Virus record (IMG/VR): IMGVR_UViG_3300046740_000356 | Span: 1 to 44,280 of that record | Direction: 5' to 3' (one strand) | DNA length: 44,280 bases | From: a virus | Part shown: in pieces, positions 39,306 to 44,280 of the stretch | Numbering within the stretch: the first letter of the stretch is position 1 | Layout: every line of letters begins with the position of its first letter | Notes under the pieces: generated by a model | The model's input: the letters and a program-made list of their open reading frames with translations, nothing else | What the model was told of the DNA's origin: nothing | The model's database searches: none | Position numbers and translations under genes: made by a program

Positions 39306-41261
39306 ATGACGTCATTATCACTCGATTTCGAGACTTTCAACACGGTTGACCTACGTAAAGTCGGCGCGTACATCTATGCTACGCATCCGGATCTCGTAGT
39401 AACTGCAATGGCTTGGGCGATCGACACAGACCCTGTCGAAACCAAGACGCTTCCGAAAATTCTTCCGATCGAAGTCCGCTATCATCTTGAGCAGGGGGGA
39501 AGGCTGCGGGCCTGGAACGCGAATTTCGAGTGGCTGATCCTCGTCCACTATTTTGGCCTCGCCGTCCCCTGGAGCCAAGTCTCCTGCACGATGCAAAGAG
39601 CCCTCTACGCGGGGCTGCCGCCATCGCTGGAGAAAGCGGGCCGGGCGCTCGGCTTGCCCGAAAGCCTGATCAAAGACGATATCGGACATCGGCTGATGCT
39701 CTCGATGGCCCAACCCCGGAGGGGCAAGGGTGGAGGGAAGTGGCATGAGGACGACCCGGACAGACTAAAGAGGCTAGAAGACTACTGCCGACAAGACGTG
39801 GTCGCCGAGCGTGAGATCTCCCGGCAGATCCCTGCCCTGCCTAAAGCCGAGAGAAGGGTCTCAAGACTCGACCACGAAACCAATCTTCGCGGCATAAGCT
39901 TGGACACGGGTTTGATCGAGCAGCTCGGGCGGCTTGTCCGCGAGACCACGCATCATCTGTCACAGGCTTGCGCCACCCTCACGCACGGCGAAGTCACTTC
40001 CCCGGCGACGCAGACGGCGAAGCTGGTGCGCTGGCTAAACAACCAGGGAATGTCCCATCCCGTACAGACCCTAAACAAAGAGGGGGTGTCGGCATTACTG
40101 GAGGAGGAGGCCCTTCCGGACACCGTCAGGCAGGTCCTGGAGATCCGTCAGGAAGTCGCAAAAAGTTCAACCCGAAAACTCACAGCCATGTCGCACACCG
40201 CCGGTCCCGACGATCGCGTCCGCGGACAGCTTCTGTATTATGGCGCCAACCGCACCGGCAGGTTCGCCGGGCGCCTCATCCAACCCCAGAACATGCCCAG
40301 GCCGACACTGCCACCGCTGGCTCTGAGAGCTGCGATCGACGCCGTCAAGAAGGGCGCCGCCAGCGAGTGGATCGACGTCGCTTTCGGCAAACCCCTGGAC
40401 GTGGCCGCGTCAGCCCTGCGGTCGTGCCTGGTCCCGGGACAAGGAACGGTGTTTATCTCCTACGATTTCAAGCAGATAGAGGCGAGGGTCCTGGCCTGGC
40501 TGGCCGGGGCAAAAAGCACTCTCAAAGCTTTTGCCGACGGCGAGGACATCTATGTCCGCGAGCAGAAGAAGATCGGTCTCAGCTCAAGGCTGGCCGGGAA
40601 AGTGGTGGTCCTGGCTTGCGGCTTCGGCATGGGGGCCGTCCGGTTTCAAGAAACTGCCGCGACCTACGGCCTGATCATCACGCCCACCCAGGCCGAGCAG
40701 ATCGTCAGCGGCTGGCGGGAGGCGAACCCCGAGATCGTCGCCCTCTGGTACGCGACGGAAGCGTCCGCACGACAGGCCATAGCCTGGCCGGGAAGCCCGG
40801 TCACCGTGTCCGGAACCGGCGGGAAGATCTCGTTCACGGCGACCAAGGCCCTCGACGGGAAAATCCGCCTGGCGATGAAACTGCCTTCGGCGAGAGAACT
40901 CTTCTACCGCAACGCCCGGATCGAGCCGGGGCCGAGAGCGTCAGGAACCTTGACCTATGACGGCGTCGATCAGAAGACCCACCAGTGGGGGCCGGTCACG
41001 ACCTGGGGCGGCAAGCTCGTCGAGAACGCTGTCCAGGCGATCGCGAGAGATTGTTTGGTCGATGCCGCCATCCGGATCGACGACGCCCGGCTCGGGGAGC
41101 TGGTCCTGAGCATTCACGACGAATTAGTTTGGGAATGCGCGATCGAGACCGCGGACATAAGGGCGAAGTCGATCAAGGCAGAAGTCGAGAAGTCTCCGGT
41201 GTTCGCCCCCGACCTGCCGATCGCGGCAGATGGGGGGCAAAAATCGTCTTATGGAATTTGA
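39306..41261 (+). CDS. family A DNA polymerase with 3'-5' exonuclease
   Basis: A 651-residue polymerase. Exonuclease motifs: LDFETF (Asp7, Glu9), NANFEW (71-76) and YCRQDVVAE (Asp164). Polymerase motif A SYDFKQIEARV (Asp387), motif B R428-x3-K432-x3-L436-x3-F440 and motif C HDE (604-606). By motif alignment to E. coli Pol I, Leu436 is at position 762 and Phe440 at 766 (Tyr in Pol I). There is no 5' nuclease domain. It accompanies DUF2800/DUF2815, the usual partners of this clade. Confidence 0.95.
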   Translation: MTSLSLDFETFNTVDLRKVGAYIYATHPDLVVTAMAWAIDTDPVETKTLPKILPIEVRYHLEQGGRLRAWNANFEWLILVHYFGLAVPWSQVSCTMQRALYAGLPPSLEKAGRALGLPESLIKDDIGHRLMLSMAQPRRGKGGGKWHEDDPDRLKRLEDYCRQDVVAEREISRQIPALPKAERRVSRLDHETNLRGISLDTGLIEQLGRLVRETTHHLSQACATLTHGEVTSPATQTAKLVRWLNNQGMSHPVQTLNKEGVSALLEEEALPDTVRQVLEIRQEVAKSSTRKLTAMSHTAGPDDRVRGQLLYYGANRTGRFAGRLIQPQNMPRPTLPPLALRAAIDAVKKGAASEWIDVAFGKPLDVAASALRSCLVPGQGTVFISYDFKQIEARVLAWLAGAKSTLKAFADGEDIYVREQKKIGLSSRLAGKVVVLACGFGMGAVRFQETAATYGLIITPTQAEQIVSGWREANPEIVALWYATEASARQAIAWPGSPVTVSGTGGKISFTATKALDGKIRLAMKLPSARELFYRNARIEPGPRASGTLTYDGVDQKTHQWGPVTTWGGKLVENAVQAIARDCLVDAAIRIDDARLGELVLSIHDELVWECAIETADIRAKSIKAEVEKSPVFAPDLPIAADGGQKSSYGI

Positions 41262-41345
41262 CGTTGCGCTGAGTTGCGGGGAGACGTGTCGTGCAGCGAT
41301 GCGAAGCTTCGCGTCGCGTGGCGACGAGAGTTTGCACAAGTAATA
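41262..41345. repeat. GTTGCG repeat copy after the polymerase gene
   Basis: GACGTTGCGCTGAGTTGCGG, then GATGCG and GTGGCG units, end near TTTGCACAAGTAATAG. Same family as the leftward blocks but on the rightward side of the divergent region. Followed by a direct repeat of GCGGCTGGCGG (about 41349 and 41379). Confidence 0.7.
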
Positions 41346-41404
41346 GCGGCTGGCGGCAACGTCAAGTCTAGCGGTTGCGGCTGGCGGTAAGTCTTAAAAC
41401 CTGC

Positions 41405-41459
41405 CTACACTGTAGACGTGAAAGCGCCGGGCAAAGGCGCGATCCTGTTGCCCGGCGCT
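41405..41459 (+). promoter_or_regulatory. operator-like palindrome and strong 5' leader hairpin of the primase-helicase gene
   Basis: CTACACTGTAG (41405-41415) is a perfect odd-centred palindrome overlapping a possible -10 (TACACT). Next, AGCGCCGGGCAA (41423-41434) and TTGCCCGGCGCT (41448-41459) form a 12-bp perfect stem with a 13-base loop. No T-tract follows. It may protect the transcript's 5' end, or gate translation (ribosome site GGAGA near 41479). Confidence 0.6.
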
Positions 41460-41491
41460 GTACATCAACCACGATTTGGAGACCACAATCG

Positions 41492-43747
41492 ATGCCGAAA
41501 TACCCTAGCTCGCTTCCCGCTTCCGGACAAGCCGCCCGCGAGTGGCTTCTGGATTTGATCTTCAAAGATCGTAAACCGCTCGCCTGGATCGCATCGGTGA
41601 AGGACGTCGATGCCGTCGGCGCCTGGACCGGCAGCCGGTACGGGGGGAGGATCGCGCTTAATCCGGACAACGGACACTACGTCTGCATCGCGACGATCGA
41701 ACCGAGCGCGACCAAACGCCGCGAGGACGACGTCGAGGCGGTCAACGTCGTGGTCCTCGACGACGTCGGCAACGACTCGCGCCCGGACATCAAGCTCGAC
41801 GAGGACGTGCTCCAGCTCATTCCCATTCCACCCTCTTATGTGATCGAGACGTCGAGCCTGAACTACCAGGTCGGGTTCGTTCTGGATCCGCCGGTCACGA
41901 GACAAGAGTACGACGCCCTGATCGCGGACATGAAGCACCATCCGGAGCTGAGGGACGGGATCAAAGACGGAACCACCTCCGTCAGATACGTGAGGCTCCC
42001 TTCGGGCGCAAACCCCAAGCCCGGCAAGGGGGCCTTCGCGACGAGATTGGTCGAGGCGTCAGGTCGGACTTATTCCCTCGGAGAGCTGCGGAAGGCTTTC
42101 AACCTGGTGGCTCCGGCCGCTCGGACACAGGCGGCACCGGCATCCGTGTCCGCGGACGTGCCGGAGGCGCTTCGACTTCCGGAGGCGCAGGCGTTGGCGC
42201 TCCTGGAAGAGATCTACGCCGAGATCCGCAACAACGGCATCGGGCGTGAGGATTGGATCGGGCTGGTGTTCGCCGCCTGGAACGCATCGGGAGGGTCGGA
42301 GGACTCGCTGGCAATCATCGAAGCGTGGACAGCGACGCGGGAAGACGGGGACGTGAACCCAGGGAAAGACATAAGGGACGTCTGGGACCATCGGCTGGGG
42401 ACGAAAGCGGGAGTGACGACGCTCATCAGGGGGCTGGAAGAGTACGGGCGGGCCGGGGCCGAGGCGATGATCGAGAAGATCAAGCAAGTCCAGGCCAAAG
42501 GTGTTTTTGATCCTGTGGATAACGGGGACGGCGCGGACACCGCGAGCACGGATACCGGCGTCGGCGAGGACCCGGACACGGACGCCGAGACCGTCGATGA
42601 CGTGAACCTGGTTCTCGATCAGGTGGACTTCGAGCACGACGAGTTGGAGATCATCATCGAAGGCTTTGAGCGCAGCCACGTCACCCTGGTCGGAGGGCCG
42701 TCAGGGGCGATGAAGTCGCTGTTCATGGAGCAGCTCGCGATGGCGCTGGTGGCCGAGCAGGCGGGGCCGACGGGGCTGGCAAAAATCGATTACTGCGGGC
42801 CGGTGGTCTACTTTGCCAACGAGGATGCGCCCGGGCAGGTGATGAAACGGTTCGACGCGATCCGGCGACGGCACCGGCTGAGAGGACCTTTTCCGTGGAA
42901 GCTGTCCATCCGGACAGGGAGATTGCTGTCCCGGAAAGGCGGCGTGATCACCCTCAACAAGGCAGAAGCCGGGATACTCGAAAAGATGTCCCGGGAAGGC
43001 GGGCTGGCGTTGGTCGTGGTGGACACGCTCGCTGCCGCGCTGGTGTCCGAGGAGACTAACCTGGAGTTCCAGATGACGATGAACCTGTTGCGTCGGCTGG
43101 CCCGGCGAACGGGGGCGGCGATCGCCGTCGTGCATCATTTCCGGAAGGGCGCCCCCGGGGTCAAGGACAAGAACGAGGAGTCTTCACTCGAGTCGGTGCG
43201 CGGCGGATCGGCACTGACGGCCTCGGCCAGGCATGTGCTGTTCGTGGAGAGGCCGAGCAAAAACAACATCGCGAAGTTCGGATTGGGAAATGACGCCAAA
43301 CGCTACATGAAGCTGACCGAAGAGAAGAGCAGCAGCACCGAGACCGGCAGCGTGCGCTGGTTCAAGCTGGAGACTGAGGCGATCCCCGTCGTTGACCGGC
43401 GCGACGGCACGCAAAAGACGGAGAACGCCCCGGCTTTGGTGCCGGTAAACCCGGAGGGGGCGGCCCACCGGATGGCGATGAACCGGGACGCCCTGGCAAA
43501 GCTGGCCGCGGCGGTGAAAGCCGGGCGAAATCCGCGGGTGATGGACCGTGGTGGCCGTCACCCGGACAGTGTGGCGAACATCACGGGCCTGGACGCACAG
43601 GAAGCTAAACGTGTAATTGACGAGTTGGTAAACCTGGGGAAGGTCGTAATAAGAGAAATCAAGGTCAATCGAAATCCGATCGACGTAATAAGGATTGAGG
43701 ACGAAAACTGGGCGGAAACCCTCGATGATGAAGAGGATGAAACGTAA
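41492..43747 (+). CDS. primase-helicase (RepB-like primase, PriCT-2, RecA-like helicase)
   Basis: 751 residues from ATG 41492, with GGAGA nine bases upstream; a longer frame runs into the leader hairpin. The N-terminal domain (NVVVLDDVG, SYVIETSSLNYQ, VRYVRLPSGANPK; about 85-175) looks like an archaeo-eukaryotic RepB-type primase. Residues about 235-315 match a PriCT-2 domain. The helicase has Walker A GGPSGAMKS (401-409), Walker B LVVVD (Asp511) and HHF (548-550). The C-terminus (about 690-735) is wHTH-like. It would unwind and prime at forks for the adjacent polymerase. Confidence 0.88.
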   Translation: MPKYPSSLPASGQAAREWLLDLIFKDRKPLAWIASVKDVDAVGAWTGSRYGGRIALNPDNGHYVCIATIEPSATKRREDDVEAVNVVVLDDVGNDSRPDIKLDEDVLQLIPIPPSYVIETSSLNYQVGFVLDPPVTRQEYDALIADMKHHPELRDGIKDGTTSVRYVRLPSGANPKPGKGAFATRLVEASGRTYSLGELRKAFNLVAPAARTQAAPASVSADVPEALRLPEAQALALLEEIYAEIRNNGIGREDWIGLVFAAWNASGGSEDSLAIIEAWTATREDGDVNPGKDIRDVWDHRLGTKAGVTTLIRGLEEYGRAGAEAMIEKIKQVQAKGVFDPVDNGDGADTASTDTGVGEDPDTDAETVDDVNLVLDQVDFEHDELEIIIEGFERSHVTLVGGPSGAMKSLFMEQLAMALVAEQAGPTGLAKIDYCGPVVYFANEDAPGQVMKRFDAIRRRHRLRGPFPWKLSIRTGRLLSRKGGVITLNKAEAGILEKMSREGGLALVVVDTLAAALVSEETNLEFQMTMNLLRRLARRTGAAIAVVHHFRKGAPGVKDKNEESSLESVRGGSALTASARHVLFVERPSKNNIAKFGLGNDAKRYMKLTEEKSSSTETGSVRWFKLETEAIPVVDRRDGTQKTENAPALVPVNPEGAAHRMAMNRDALAKLAAAVKAGRNPRVMDRGGRHPDSVANITGLDAQEAKRVIDELVNLGKVVIREIKVNRNPIDVIRIEDENWAETLDDEEDET

Positions 43748-43753
43748 AGATCA

Positions 43754-43921
43754 CTGGGGGTATTAAGGCTTAATACGCACTAATACGCAGGTTGTTGGTT
43801 GTGTCCGGCACCCACTCTAATGAAATCAAGGACTTAGCTGGGGGTAATAAGGCTCGTGCTAGGGGAAAAAGCGGGTGCGTAATAGGGACCCCTTAACAGG
43901 GAGGGGTCCCCCCCTATTACG
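43754..43921. promoter_or_regulatory. origin candidate with iterons and a long hairpin
   Basis: A 17-bp element at 43754-43770 recurs at 43838-43854 with one mismatch, exactly 84 bp apart (eight helical turns). TAATACGCA occurs twice in tandem (43771-43779, 43781-43789). A hairpin joins CGTAATAGGGACCCCT (43878-43893) with AGGGGTCCCCCCCTATTACG (43902-43921). The region is AT-rich for this genome. Directly downstream of the primase-helicase, it could be a replication origin; a terminator or attenuator is the simpler alternative for the hairpin. The 246 bp from 43748 to 43993 hold no gene. Confidence 0.55.
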
Positions 43922-43993
43922 ACACCTCGGAGCTTTTGACGTTTTGCAACCGGGGATCACTCGCTGCCGCTGAAGTTAGAAAAGAGGACGTGC

Positions 43994-44251
43994 ATGTCAG
44001 AGAATTATGGGTTTGCAGTCATTCGTCGCTTGGTCGGGTCCGGGAAGTCTCCCGAGCACGACGAGTGTCACTTGGACGGGTGTTATTTCGACGAGGACAT
44101 TGCCCGGCAGGTTTTCGCCGTGTGGGGAGTCGACTACCCCGACTATGTCGTCGAGCTTGTCCGGGTCATGGTGCAGAAGCCGCCAGGCGTGGCCTTCACG
44201 GAAAAGGAGATGAGAAGTCATCTCGGGGAGACGGTGCTGCTGGTATCGTAG
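43994..44251 (+). CDS. hypothetical protein, 85 aa
   Basis: MSENYGFAVIRRLVGSGKSP, then a helical middle (EDIARQVFAVWGVDYPDYVV) and ELVRVMVQKPPGVAFTEKEM. Soluble and acidic. GAGGACGTGC precedes the ATG. TTTTGACGTT at 43934 upstream matches one arm of the 39246-39287 dyad, so it may be under the same control. No family is recognised. A ribosome site-like CGGAGG ends the window. Confidence 0.65.
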   Translation: MSENYGFAVIRRLVGSGKSPEHDECHLDGCYFDEDIARQVFAVWGVDYPDYVVELVRVMVQKPPGVAFTEKEMRSHLGETVLLVS

Positions 44252-44280
44252 ACACCCCCTTAGTTTTTACAAATCGGAGG

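Noticed and set aside
39306-43747. Integrase or lysogeny module beside the replication genes
   Set aside because: No tyrosine or serine recombinase motif was found; the Cro-like gene alone does not prove a temperate lifestyle.
2304-43807. CGGACAC as a Chi or KOPS-like polar site
   Set aside because: Copies are about equally frequent in both orientations within the same operons, so no strand polarity is seen.

Overview
The window looks like most of the genome of a tailed, podovirus-like phage of an alphaproteobacterium. It carries a large terminase, portal, scaffold, major capsid protein, adaptor and nozzle, followed by a run of candidate internal virion (ejection) proteins, and then a replication module of DUF2800, DUF2815, family A DNA polymerase, SNF2 helicase, RuvC-like resolvase and primase-helicase. 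The host guess rests on a GcrA-type regulator, a family largely confined to Alphaproteobacteria, plus high GC and a DUF3309 protein. No integrase, RNA polymerase, tRNA or CRISPR array was seen. The host assignment and phage lifestyle are inferences.

Layout. 1-2301: 3' part of a CobT-like von Willebrand A gene with a Gln/Gly/Asp/Glu repeat linker, about 500 bp of structured non-coding DNA, and an HGG/small-terminase-like locus that appears frameshifted. 2302-2616: extremely GC-rich, alternating purine-pyrimidine DNA with palindromes. 2617-7372: tail fibre genes and a collar-domain protein. 7369-9074: small membrane proteins and a lipoprotein (possible lysis cassette), interrupted by an antisense HNH endonuclease, then an Ig-like protein. 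9074-28839: packaging, head, connector and internal virion genes, ending with two peptidoglycan-cleaving proteins. All of these except the HNH gene read rightward and are tightly packed.

At about 28850 this operon meets a roughly 10.4 kb leftward operon (39229 to 28876) of some twenty genes, many joined by ATGA overlaps. It encodes regulators, recombination and repair enzymes, a methyltransferase, GcrA, a RecB/Cas4-like nuclease and a DUF2815 ssDNA-binding-like protein. A 76-bp divergent regulatory region (39230-39305) separates it from the rightward DNA polymerase and primase-helicase. An iteron- and hairpin-bearing origin candidate lies at 43754-43921.

The most unusual features are at DNA level. 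First, the 7-mer CGGACAC/GTGTCCG occurs about seventy times, in both orientations and in all reading frames, but is nearly absent from 1-2300 and 4000-10680. Second, a family of G-rich GTTGCG/GATGCG repeats fills the gaps between replication genes, and one copy lies in frame inside the SNF2 helicase. Third, several neighbouring virion proteins share a C-terminal motif resembling LSPLAxLFxxxxIGxAN. Counts were made by eye and are approximate.
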